This document shows, in pieces, positions 21,682-32,311 of a DNA stretch of 64,000 nt. The notes below the pieces were generated by a model. It was not told where the DNA came from. It searched no databases and saw nothing but the letters and a program-made list of their open reading frames with translations. Position numbers and translations under genes: made by a program. Numbering within the stretch: position 1 is the first letter of the stretch; each line of letters begins with the position of its first letter. The stretch comes from Amorphophallus konjac (lineage: Eukaryota; Streptophyta; Magnoliopsida; Alismatales; Araceae), in assembly GCA_022559845.1 (NCBI GenBank), contig CM040120.1:309912740-309976739 (forward strand). Direction: 5' to 3'.

Positions 21682-22887
21682 TTACTGGGGCTTCCAAGAG
21701 AAGTTTGGGTGATTTCTCCAGCCCGGGTTGTAAGTGTTTGAAAATGGGTCATTGTTGGGCTTAGACAATCCTTGGGCTGCATAAACTTGCTCCTGGATAG
21801 CAGGTGGTAACTGGGCTGCCGCAGGGCATTCATCCACTTGATGGGCTGGGCTTTCACAAAGCACACACGCCTCTTGGACTGGACCTTGGCGAGAGTAGAA
21901 AGATGGTTGTGATTGGGCATTGAAGGTTTGTTTATTCAATTTAATGAGCTCGCCCACTTGTTGGGTTAACATGTCAACTTTCTCTAATTTTTGGGCCAAG
22001 GCATTCACATCTAATCTAGGCTCAAATTCTCCCTTCTCTTTTACCTCATACATCCCAGCTTTTCTAGATGGCCCCACTGATTTTTCATATGAAGAAAGAG
22101 AGGCATGGTTGATGGAGTTCTCACTCAACATTTCAAAGAGAGCATAAGCTTCTTCTTCACTTTTACTCATAAACGCACCTCCACACGAAGCATCAACCAT
22201 TTGCCTATAGGGTTCAGTCAATCCTTCATAAAAGGCCTGCACAATCTGCCATTTTGATAGCCCATGATGTGGGCATTTTCTCAATAACTCCTTCATTCTT
22301 TCCCAAGACTCATGGATCAATTCCCCTGGGTTTTGAACAAAGCCCGTGATGGCTCTTCTCATTGTATTGGTCCGACCTATAGGATAGAACTTTTTCAAAA
22401 ATTCCTTTTGCATTTCCTCCCATGACCGAATGGGTCTTCCTAAGGTCCCTAACCAATATTTGGCTTTATCTTTCAAAGAGAAAGGGAATAGAGTCAACTT
22501 TAGGGCATCGTCTGTGAAATTCTGAATTTTCACAGTGGAACATATCTCCAAGAACTCATCTAAGTGCTTATATGGGTCTTCATTTGTAAGCCCATGGAAT
22601 GAAGGGAGCATTTGGATCGTGCTAGATTTGATCTCATATTGGGCTGCTGGCACTTTCGGAAGATGGATACATGTGGAAGGTTGATAGCTAGAAGGAATGA
22701 AGTATTCCTTCATCTGCTTGGGTAATTCACCTTGATTAGCCATTTCTTGAATGGGATTTTGGGCTTGATGAATCACCCTCTCTATTTCTTGGATAGGTTC
22801 AACTAAATGTGGAACTTGGGATCTTCTACCTTGCATGAACTCCAAGAATTGATTCAAAATTTTTTTTTTTAATTTTTTTGCAAACAC
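21682..22887 (-). pseudogene. Athila-1 Gag
   Basis: 401 codons from Met at 22887 to an in-frame stop at 21682-21684. Lys-rich N-terminus; a retrotransposon Gag domain in the middle (SFHGLTNEDPYKHLDEFLEI, FPFSLKDKAKYWLG, RPIRSWEEMQKEFLKKFYP); a CCHC zinc knuckle (CVLCESPAHQVDEC) near residue 340; and the Athila-typical NPGWRNHPNFSWKP just before the stop. The next frame continues in the same phase, so the stop is a point change that truncates a Gag-Pol polyprotein. Gag would form the particle and bind element RNA. Confidence 0.85.
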
Positions 22888-23001
22888 TTGTTCAACAAAT
22901 TAACCTACAAGACTTAGGGCTCCTTGGACTTAAGAACACAAATAGTGAGAATTCCCCAAAATTCAATTGCAATCTTGCACACACCGACCTTCAAGTTGGC
23001 C

Positions 23002-23100
23002 AGGTAAGAGGTAGGATCGTGGGAGGTTCCCCTTGCTTTCGCAAGCTCCTAATTAATGAATCACGGATCCACTTAGGCGTAGCCTTTTAACCTCTTGCCT
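23002..23100 (-). ncRNA. Structured leader domain, copy 1 (Athila-1)
   Basis: Inverted repeats nest in three layers: outer stem 23002-23012 with 23090-23100 (AGGTAAGAGGT / ACCTCTTGCCT, one G-U type mismatch); middle stem 23014-23021 with 23062-23070 (one bulge); inner hairpin CTTGC (23032-23036) with GCAAG (23041-23045). In the element's RNA sense the loop is GAAA, a GNRA tetraloop. The domain recurs at 23235-23335 and in Athila-2. A cis-acting RNA role such as packaging or dimerisation is inferred, not shown. Confidence 0.55.
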
Positions 23101-23234
23101 AGACACCAACCTTTAGATGGTGATACAAGCACAATTTCTCTTAACGTTCAACCACTAAGTGGGCTCAAATGTTGGCTTTCTCACAAATCAACTTGAATCC
23201 AGCCCAAGTCCACTACCAAATTTGTCCACTAGCC

Positions 23235-23335
23235 AGGAAAGAGGTGGGGTTGTGGGAGGCTCCCCCTACAGATGTAGGGTCCTAATTAATAAACCACAAC
23301 CCCCCTTAAGGCGTTTGCTATCGGACCTCTTTCCT
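23235..23335 (-). ncRNA. Structured leader domain, copy 2 (Athila-1)
   Basis: Outer stem 23235-23245 with 23325-23335 (AGGAAAGAGGT / ACCTCTTTCCT, perfect 11 bp); middle stem 23246-23255 with 23294-23303 (GGGGTTGTGG / CCACAACCCC, perfect 10 bp); inner hairpin CCCTAC (23264-23269) with GTAGGG (23274-23279). Same layout and size as copy 1, with different stem sequences. Confidence 0.6.
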
Positions 23336-23996
23336 AGACACTAGTTTCCAAATTGATAATGGGCCCAAGTGAAATCAAATCTCAAAGTGAACCCTAGGGC
23401 CAATGTCTACTAGATTTTATTAGGCTTGGGAAATGTAAAATGAAGAGTTGTGATTTGTGGGCCAAGGAAGGGTGATCAAATCCCCACCTTATGTGATTAT
23501 GGGTTTTGCCCTTAAGATAGTTTAAAATGAAATGCAACACCACATAGTCAAACAAGGGGTTCTATGCAAATTTGAATGTCATGTGATTAAGAAAAAGATA
23601 GAAGAACTCACCTTGCCCCCGCAATCTTCAATGATGCATTTAACAAAATTAAATAACAAAAACAATTCTAACCTATATGATGCATGACCTAAGACATGGA
23701 AATGTGGTTGCTAATCTTGAGATGATGATTTTTATTAAAGTTCAAGTGAATTTTTTTTTAATTAATGATCCTATCTAACCACAAGATATGAAAAATAAAG
23801 AAAATAAACTCAAATGAAGGAGGGAAATGTGAGTACTTACTTGAAAAAGCGTTCCCTCATTTTTTTTTTGAAATAAATGACAAAGAAAACTTACCACTTT
23901 TTTTTTGATTTTCCTGCAAAAATAAGAAAAAAAGAAATTATTAGTGTCAATTTATGTACAAAAATACAAGATTAACGACCTAAAAATCATAAACTT

Positions 23997-24013
23997 CCCC
24001 GGCAACAGCGCCA
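23997..24013 (-). other. Primer-binding site of Athila-1
   Basis: CCCCGGCAACAGCGCCA on the plus strand, i.e. TGGCGCTGTTGCCGGGG in the sense of the element, five bases inside the 5' LTR edge. This string is characteristic of plant Athila/Tat elements. Confidence 0.85.
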
Positions 24014-24018
24014 AAAAT

Positions 24019-25949
24019 TGATAGTCCAAAACGCAAGTCGTTAATGCGTTCACTACCAAAGTTATTTATCGGCTCACAAATTAATTAAAATGAAATAGTT
24101 AAGCGGTGAGACGAGTCGATTCCACAGGGAAATTTAGATTTTTAAGATGAAATTCTTGTGTTTTATTTTCAACAAATCATGATGAATGGGGAAATCAAAT
24201 GAGGAATTAATTAACCTAAACAACTGGACTAAAAGAAGCTACGACTAGAACTAATGTAATCAAATGCAAGTGTAACAGTGGAGATGAACAGTGTGCAAAT
24301 GGCAATGAACAAAAGGACACGAGTTGACAAATTAGAGTAAATTAACTTAAGTGGATGGACTAAAGAAACCAAGATACAAATAAAATTAAACTAATGCAAG
24401 TCCGAACAGAAGAGAGGGACTGTTGTTTAAAGTCAAGTATCGACATCTGACACTTCTAGCTTATGTAACGTGTCCCTACCCTTTTGAGTAAACTAATGCA
24501 GGGATGATTTCCAGAAGAAAACAATGCTACGTTTATAGAGAAGAGGACGAAAAGATGCAGGTAATAAGCAACAACAAAAATGCTTCCATTGAATTAATAT
24601 TCAAAAACCAGAGTGCAATTGCATTGTACTACTCAAACCTAAGACAACCAAGGCTGATAAACTAACTAAATGAACTTATAACAACAAAGCTACCATATAC
24701 AATGGCAGGGCTGAAATGACGATGTGAACTAATATTGAGCCAAAAGAATGTGAAGCATAAAAGAGGCCTTCGCTGCTCTCTCCCTATCTATCCGTCTCGT
24801 CACTGTAGGTGGCTGAACAACAGGGGAAGTCACAGCGGGGATGCGGCACCTCCCTTCTCCAGTCACGGACAGTGCTCGGTGGACTTGTGGCAGCGGACAG
24901 GGCCCACGAGCGGCAAGGGAACTCCACGCGAGAACTGGCCGACGCGGCACCTCCCTTCTCTCGTCACGGACGGTGCTCGCCAGAGAGAGCTGCGACCAAG
25001 GCTAAAAAAAAATATAACAACTTAAAACTTCAAAGACAACAAACCAGAGATAACCCCAGAACAGAAGATGAACCCCCTTTACTGTTCCCTGAACCTCCTC
25101 TTTATAGGGGAATGGACGATGCCCGGATCACCACCGAACCACCTCCACAATAGATGCCGTTTCTTTATCCTTCGCTGGTGTCGTCCACGATGCCCCACAC
25201 GAGCGTCTCGCAACGAACGAACGGCTTGCGAAGCCTGCTCTCCATCTTCTCCGGATTCAGGTGACAGCGTCCATCCTCCTTATCTCACCGAACAGCATCT
25301 ACGTGGAGCCTAATCGCAAGCCACTGCCGATATTCACGTGGTGATCAACCATGCCAATCCAGCTCACCTCGCTGCCGCTATTCACGCGGTGGGTTTGGAT
25401 ACGCCAATGCCATCCCAACACCCAGTTGCCATGCACGTGATCGGCCTATTTTGTGCAGCCATGCACCCCACTTGGCCATCTTCTGCTGTACATTCACGTG
25501 GTGGGTTGGATATTGTAATGCCTTTGCACCACCCAGCCATGCCATGCAATGCCTTTATGCAACTCACGTGTATATAGCAACCATTTCTTCTTTCGCGATG
25601 GGCCCATCAAGCTGCAGCTAGCGTGGCCCTTTATGTTTGAAGGAGGCCCAATACCCATGTATATGTTTCATGCATCCAACAACAAACCTTTAAGCCCATT
25701 AAAATAGTTGCCAAAGACATTTCCTTGACATGCTGGTTAAGCCTTCCGATCCCCATACCTGTCATTAGAGAAATCATATGTGATATCCAACATTGTTATA
25801 AATTTCATCCCAAATATTTATCATTTTCCATGAAATCTCAAGAATTCATCAAAATCTATTTCTATGAATAATTTCACACATAACCAACAATTTACTTTGA
25901 ATTTTATCCGAAACATGTGAAATTAATATGTGAAAATATGAAGTTATCA
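24019..25949 (-). mobile_element. Athila-1 5' LTR
   Basis: 1931 bp, same termini as the 3' LTR and followed by TSD GTCTT (25950-25954). Minus-strand TATA near 25101-25107 would start the genomic RNA, which runs leftward into the PBS at 24013. Confidence 0.92.
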
Positions 25950-25954
25950 GTCTT

Positions 25955-26848
25955 CCTGCAATGATAACAAGTATTATCGTCAGATTTTTCAACAGGGTTA
26001 AATTTATACCTGTTTTGCTTCCTGCTGTGGTATTTTCTGTAGACATTTTTCCCTTCTGTTCTAAGAAATCTTCTGAACTCTTTTGTAATCATAGCTAGTT
26101 CATCCTTTTCAAAATCTGATCCCGATTGGCTCCGATCACTGGATGATCCATTGCATCTGGACTGTTTTGAACAGCTATGCTTGGCCTTCAGAGCAATAGG
26201 CTTCTTGTATTCGAGCTCTTCAGCTTGTAGAAGATTCATCTCGTACGCCATCAAAGAGCCTATCAGCTCATTAGGTTTCATCTTTTGTAGATCTTTTGAC
26301 TCCTCAATCACAGTTGCTTTGGTATGCCACATCGGAGTCAGCGATCGAAGAATCTTCCTCACAACATCATGATCGATATAGCCTTTTCCCAGATTTCTTA
26401 GACCATTTGTTATAATGGTCAGACGAGCCTACATTTCGGTCACTGTCTCACCGGGCTTCATCCGAAATGCTTCATACTTTGTCACTAGCATATTAGCCCG
26501 TTTCTCTCTCACTTGAGACGTTCCCTCATAAATGACCTCAAGAGTATCCCACATCTCCTTCGCCGTCTTGTTGGATGACACTCTATCAAATTCAATGGGA
26601 TGGAGTGCACACTGAATGGCGTTGATGGCGTTCCAATTCAGAGTAGATTTCCTGATTTCTTCTCTGGTCCACAATTCCTCATTCTCATGTAGCTCATAGG
26701 GACCTTTGCTTATGATCTTCCAGATCTCGTAGTCTTTGGCTCTGAGGAAGACCTACATCCGGTTCTTCCAATATGGGAAGTTGGATCCGTCGAAGAATGG
26801 TGGCTTCGTAGTAGACTGTCCCTCTGCTGTTAACCCTCTAGCATCCAT
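25955..26848 (-). pseudogene. SIRE-like Gag, N-terminal part
   Basis: Starts at Met 26848 (MDARGLTAEG), a short distance after the PBS. Contains the Copia Gag (UBN2-type) signature: FFDGSNFPYWKNRM, WNAINAIQCAL, KEMWDTLEVIYEG and YEAFRMKPGETV. It ends with the first half of a CCHC zinc knuckle (CYHCRKT) right at the Athila-1 insertion point. In-frame stops near 26752 and 26427 show decay. Gag would coat element RNA in particles. Confidence 0.8.
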
Positions 26849-26890
26849 GGCCGTTCCTCTTTAGGATGTTAGTCCTGCACAAAGAGTTAG

Positions 26891-26902
26891 GCTCTGATAC
26901 CA
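26891..26902 (-). other. Primer-binding site of SIRE-like element
   Basis: GCTCTGATACCA on the plus strand, i.e. TGGTATCAGAGC in the sense of the element, two bases from the 5' LTR. Initiator Met tRNA type. Confidence 0.9.
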
Positions 26903-27628
26903 ATTGTTGGGACGCTAAAGATGATCTGGAGGGGGGTGAATAGATCAGTCACCCTTTAGAAAACTACTGCAGCAGATTCAAATGCGGAATGAAAACTTCT
27001 ACTGAACAGATAGTGGACACAAAGAAAATACCAGCCAGAACAAATGAAGAACCGTCCTAAGCAAAAATCTACTACGCCAAGAAAAGAAATATAGAAGCTA
27101 TGCAAACCACAAAACAATCACACAGTAGACAAAGATTTTTAGGTGGTTCAGTCCTCCAGACCTACATCCACCCCACACTCAACCCGAGTGTGGATTACTG
27201 CTGACTCACAGCTTGAACCGCTGGGCCTCACAGCTTGCCTACAACCTGCTGAGCCTCACAACTTACTGTCTAGTGGAATCCTCCACTACATCCGCTGGGG
27301 ATTACAGCTTCACCCGTCCAAGGGTAGCACCTCTGCAAACGCTGACTAACAGCTTGAAGAAATGAGTTCGAAAAACAAAACAGAAAACAAACGAAAAGGA
27401 AATGTATCCCTGCAGGGAATATAGCTCAAACAGGTGAGCAAATCTCAGATCTGGTTTTGAACCAAAGATTTGAGGAATAAAACTCTCAACACTTCTCTCT
27501 CTCTCAACTCTCTTTCTTTTCTCTCTTTCTTTTTCTCTTCTGCTGGATCGAAGGGCTCTCTGCTCTGATCTGCTTCTCCTTCAAGGCTTCTGCATTCGAT
27601 CAGTCTTCTTTTGTGGAAGAAGGCTTCC

Positions 27629-27636
27629 TTATATAA
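27629..27636 (-). promoter_or_regulatory. TATA box of SIRE-like 5' LTR
   Basis: TTATATAA, conserved in the other LTR at 1302-1309. Confidence 0.6.
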
Positions 27637-27814
27637 GTAGTCACAGCAGGAGCAGCCCTGGGTGCGTGTCTTTCACATTTCCCGCTCAAAAGTTTTGGCC
27701 ACGTGTCATCTTCCTGTCAGCCCTTCTAGCCTCGGATCACGTTCCCTTCATTAAGCTCTGCACGAACAGAACCTGTCAGACATAGAATTATCAGTTGGAG
27801 TAAACAAAGTATGT

Positions 27815-29310
27815 ACATCAAGAATGAATGCACAATGGCTGTATGGACTTTGCGTTCTGAACAATGTACATACTTACCACTTGAAGCGTGTACAGACTTC
27901 ATGTTCACTATGCAGACTTTGTAATGCATGGACTTTGCAATGCGAAGACAAAGCGTGTACAGACTTGGAAATGCTTGAATCACAGAATCCACTGGCTAGA
28001 GTTATGAGTGTATAGACTATGCTACAGTGTGTTATGCAGAATGCATCAAGCGAAGTATGAACATCAAGAATGAATGCAGAATGTATAGACTTTGCAATGC
28101 AAAGACAAAGCATGTACAGACTATGCGTTATGCAACCAGACGATGTCTAGACTTGCTCATGACTGTCTAGACTCTGCATGCGTGCTATAGCAATGTGCAG
28201 ACTTGCTGACAAAGTGTTGTGCAGACTCTGCGTGCCACAATGTGCAGACTTGCCAGTGTATGGATTTGGTGAGCATGCAACACATAGTGTGCAGACTTGA
28301 TGCAATGCAAGGCAACGAATGTATAGACTTCACAATGTGTGGACTTGCCAAAAGAAAGGCTGTACAGACTTGATGCAATGCAAGGCAACAAATGTATAGA
28401 CTTCACGATGTGTGGACTTGCCAGAAGAATGGCTGTACAGACTTGAGCAAGCACGATGTATAGACTTTGGCAAAGCAGCGATGTACAGACTTGCACAGTT
28501 CCAGCTAAAGGATGTATAGACTTTACCTGATAGTCCAATGTACAGACTTTACTTCGTGCAAGCTCCAGTGCTAATGTGTGGACTTAATGTACTGCAGGGC
28601 AGACAATGTCTAGACTTTGAAAGCTTGAACACGAATAGGCTGGTGTATAGACTTTAAGTGATAGCCCAATGTACAGACTTGCATGAGACGCCTGATGTAT
28701 AGACTTGATGAATGAGACGCAACATGAGACGCTCAATGTACAGACTTTACGAATGAGGCGCCCGATGTACAGACTTCAACTGTCAACTAAGACGGTGGAT
28801 GAGACGCTAGACGCTGTACATACTTGAAGACAATGCATGCTGCAATGTGTAGACTTAGCCTATGCATAAGACGCTAATTGAGATGGACGATGTGTAGACT
28901 TAGCCTATGCATAAGACGATGGACTCTGTACAGACTTGACGACAATGCATAAGATGATGCATGAGACGATGGACGCTGTACAGACTTGAGTGCTCTGACT
29001 ATGCTCATGCAATGTATAGACTTGCCTTAAGCAAGGGCTGTACAGACTTGCTGCCTAGCCGATGTACAGACTTCCTATATGTTCAAGTCCAATGTATAGA
29101 CTTGTTGAGATATGCACCTGAAGAATGCACAGACTTTATGCAGACTGACTTGGATGGATGTATAGACTTAACCGATGCAGACTAGTCCAATGTACAGACT
29201 TGCTCGTCTGTTATATTGAATGCATGCTGGTCTGTTATACTGAATGCACTTAAACAAGGTATGCACATAGCAGATATTGAGCTGAAGCAATGGATGTATA
29301 GACTTGATAT
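27815..29310 (-). repeat. U3 array of TGTAYAGACTT motifs (5' LTR copy)
   Basis: Colinear with 1480-3060, but the 73-bp unit is present twice (28296-28441) instead of three times. Confidence 0.85.
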
Positions 29311-29466
29311 CTGACAGAATGCAATGCATCGACCAAGTGTTTGCATATGCAGTAACTAGCAGTAATGCATGTATACTAAACACAATGAATGGCTCACTGT
29401 GAAACTTTCACTGTGTTGCTATCATTAAAACAAAATATCATAAGCTTGTACCTAAGGGGCACAACA

Positions 29467-30676
29467 TTTTATTGGGCCGACATTGGGCAAGGAATCCAAA
29501 CCGACAGTGATAGGAGAGTCCCATGGGACAAATATGGTATTGTCATGGCCGAATGCCGAAAGGCCATGAGAGTGCATTGGCTGTGAGCATAGGACCTAGA
29601 TCAAGGGTAGAGGATTAGTCCCGGTGGGATGAGTGGGGAGTATCCCCGTAGGATAGGAGGTCGGCAAGGCACCATGAATTCTGGTGGGACCAGGGGTGCT
29701 GAGGTAGGCCACGAAAAGCCGAAAGGCGCTTATCTATTGGCTTGATGAGGAGAGAGGAGCCAAGGGTGCAGACAACTCACCAGGACTTGTTCTTTTCATT
29801 CTCCAACAGGGTTTGGACCCGTATTTGAAACGGGAGGCCTAGTGGCCAATGAAGGTTCTTTAACGTCGGTGGGACTGTTGATTAACATGATCCCCCTGGG
29901 AGTATTTAGTGATAGCTATACATCAGATCAATAGCTATCTTCTTTTGTCATTGATTTCTTTAGGAGATGCTCCAAATTGCTTTGGTTCGGGCCTCTGGCG
30001 CTTATGCCAAGTGTCCTCCTCTTGACGCTTATTCTTAGAAGCTGCAGTTGCAGGGTCCTCCCACCTCCACAGATGATGTAGTCATTTCATTATTCCTTGG
30101 GCATTCACCATGCAATGCTACTAAGAAGTCTTCTGCCCATGGGGAGGATGGGGAGGCCTTGCCGACCTTATAAGTTCCTTTCCTCCCTTTTTTGAGCAGA
30201 CAGCTCGGATGACGCTGATAGTGTAGTGTAGTGCAAAGCAACTACCCTTCATCCATTTATTTTTAAACAGACCAAGGTGGGTGCATAGGAGAGCGCTCAC
30301 CCCCTCAGAGAGGGGATAAGTGGTTCGCTCCACCACGCCAATCCCACAATGGTAGTTTCTTATTTGGCACAGACCAAGACATGGGGAGAGTGATATCTCC
30401 CTTGACAGATGCAGCCATCGAGGCCTCCTTCAAAAGAAATTTTTTTCTCTTTTTTTTGTAAGACCCGACCTTCTAAGAGACAACATCTCAGATTCAATAG
30501 GTGGAGCCTTATGTCTATATATGCAAATTTCATTTGCCCTCCTTTTTTTTGCACATTTTTTTTGGCGCCTGCCCCCAAAACTGGACCTTCCCTTTCTTTT
30601 TTTGCTTCATTTGCCATTCTTCTTTTTGTTGGCAAGCATCCGCATTCAAGCTATGCGGGCCTGCTAGACATCGACT
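29467..30676 (-). other. Non-coding region downstream of second gag-like segment
   Basis: 1.2 kb with no convincing frame on either strand. T-rich and A-rich stretches near 30430-30610. It could be an untranslated region or intron of the Ogre-like element; Ogre elements are known for an intron within pol, but no pol is seen. Confidence 0.4.
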
Positions 30677-32311
30677 TCAGCCAGATTTGTGAGGAGCAGT
30701 TGAAGCGATAACGCCGCGCGGGGCTGCTCTTTTAAGGACAGATATTTGATGAGGGCACGATGGATCCACCTTATACTCGCCCATCTGTAGTTCGCCTTTC
30801 TTGATCAGGCCTTCAATAATGTCCTTGAACACATAGCAATCCTTAATGGGATGCCCCAACATTTGGTGATAAGGATAGAATCGTGGATCGTCTTTTCTTT
30901 TGGCATCGCTTGGCTTCTTCGGCTCCGGAAGCACTATTTTGCCATATTCATGGGTCCACTCAAAAAGTGCACTAGTCTTGTCCTTTGGAAAGGAATACAG
31001 TTTCATCGTTTTACCCCTTAATGAGGGCCCTTGTTTTGCCAGATCGGTGGAAGATGCCTCTTTCATTGTCCTCTTCTGTTGCTCAAAGGCTTCAAAATTT
31101 GAGGTGCAAACTTCTTCTTGTGCCGGAGGTTTGTTGATTGGTTTATTCTTTTGGCTCGATGCCGTAGAGGCCGAGCAAAGCCTTGCCAGAACTGCTTCGG
31201 CATTGGCTGCAATGTCGCCCAGTTGTTCGAAGGTCGTGACTTCAATGTCAATGACCCATCGTAGAATTTCTATTCTCAAATTTTCTTTACAGATTTGAAC
31301 AGAGTCCCCGTAGCTCGGTGGATGTCTGCATCTTTCACGGAGATTCCTCCACCTTCTTATGTAGTACATGACAGACTCATTATCTTTTTGTTTGGCTGCT
31401 TGTAATTCGGGCTCGGTGACTTCCTCTTCGGCCGTCTTCATATTCATTATTTGTTTTGCCTTCAGCTCGTCTGACTGCTTGCGTGGTCTCATTGGCACCA
31501 TCTTCGGAGATGCTTTAGTTGCCCCCTGACGTGCCCGGGAGACTATATGTTTGAGTGGTTGAGGGAGGATACCCCCTGTAAGATCATGTGTTATTCGGGG
31601 TATGATTGGCCGTGCTGAAGCTTCAGGTGAGCTAGCACTACCTTGTGTCGCCTCATGTAGATGTCCTGCCAGTTGCAGCATAGGTGGACTTAGATTCATT
31701 TCATTCAGCTACCTTTGCAGCATTTCAATTTCCTGCTGCTTCTGGTTTAGTAGTGCCATCACAGCGGGGCCTTGCCAAGAGGGGCCAGGAGTGCTATCTT
31801 GCGCCTCCGGTCTGACTAGGGTGAGTGGCATCCCGTCATTGTTGCTGGATGCACCCGGTTTCTTCGAGATGAACTCCCTGGGCTTTATACCTTCGAATGG
31901 AGGAGGAACATGGTATTGCCACCCCTTGTTGGCTGGTGGGTGTCTTGGTATTCTCCCGGACCCGGCAGCATGGTGGGAGGCAGAAGCTTTAGCCTGATTT
32001 GCTCCTTTTGGCATAAAGCAAATTTCTTCATCTTCTTCATCAGCAGCTTGAGCCACACTAGACGACGCTGACAACATGTTGCAAGAGAGAGCAACACATC
32101 TTATTTTAGTTTTTGTATTCTCATTTTCCTTCTCCCATATGGCTGGCATCTGCTCCCGCAGTGGGTCGTTCGGTGCATTGAACACCCTTGCCTTTTCTGT
32201 AATTCTTTTTGTTAGCCCGTGAGACTTATTGTGCCCTTGAGGGGCATGCTTCTTGACCTACATAGGTTGGCTTTTGAGCTGCTCCTGCTCGTCTAGCATG
32301 TCTGTAACAGT
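30677..32311 (-). pseudogene. Second gag-like segment of Ogre-like element
   Basis: Frame continuous in phase with the first gag across stops at 32312-32314, near 32258 and at 31709-31711. It repeats the order of the first copy: a QQEIEMLQ block, Gag C-terminal helices (AAKQKDNES, IRRWRNLRERC, DSVQICKENLRIEIL), a KLYSFPKDKTSALFEW block, and a zinc-finger-like DPRFYPYHQMLGHPIKDCYV block. Compared with the first copy it lacks most of the Gag core between the QQEI block and AAKQKD. It reads as a diverged, partly deleted duplicate. Confidence 0.6.

Larger units (their letters stand above)
22888..23996 (-). other. Athila-1 5' leader
   Basis: About 1.1 kb between PBS and gag with no long frame. 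Very similar to 40225-41329 of Athila-2, more so than the bodies of the elements are. It holds the two structured domains listed separately and homopolymer T runs (22861-22879, 23751-23760, 23859-23868). Confidence 0.75.
14172..25949 (-). mobile_element. Athila-type Ty3/gypsy element (Athila-1), nearly complete
   Basis: LTRs 14172-16102 and 24019-25949 (both 1931 bp), TSD GTCTT at 14167-14171 and 25950-25954, PBS 23997-24013, one Gag-Pol frame 22887-17242 and PPT 16103-16115. It was inserted in the zinc-knuckle coding region of the SIRE-like gag. Athila assignment rests on the PBS, the Gag motif NPGWRNHPNFSW, the protease DLGAS motif and the conserved block after pol around 17190-17225. No env-like third frame is present between pol and the PPT. 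Confidence 0.9.
1024..29466 (-). mobile_element. SIRE/Maximus-like Copia element, gag-only, with two nested insertions
   Basis: The 5' LTR is 26905-29466, the PBS 26891-26902, gag runs in pieces from 26848 to 5264, the PPT is 3213-3226 and the 3' LTR is 1024-3212 (its far end displaced by a Tekay insertion). Minus-strand LTR termini are TGTTGTGCCCC... and ...CCCAACA. SIRE/Maximus assignment rests on the LTR start, the CT-rich plus-strand PPT, the UBN2-type Gag, the coiled coil after the zinc knuckle and the WVPK-type Gag end. No protease, integrase, reverse transcriptase or RNase H motif is seen between the gag stop (5264) and the PPT, so the element is probably non-autonomous. Its internal DNA is interrupted by elements at 5630-13000 and 14172-25949. 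Confidence 0.75.
26905..29466 (-). mobile_element. SIRE-like 5' LTR (complete)
   Basis: 2562 bp, TGTTGGGACG...CACAACA on the plus strand. TATA at about 27629-27636 on the minus strand; R/U5 lies to its left and U3 with the motif array to its right. The next base (29467) begins Ogre-like element DNA, so the TSD would start there (TTTTA); its partner is outside the window. Confidence 0.9.

Noticed and set aside
21387..21920. 177-codon frame overlapping Athila-1 gag/pol in another frame
   Set aside because: Shadow of the Pro/Gln/Asn-rich Gag-Pol linker.
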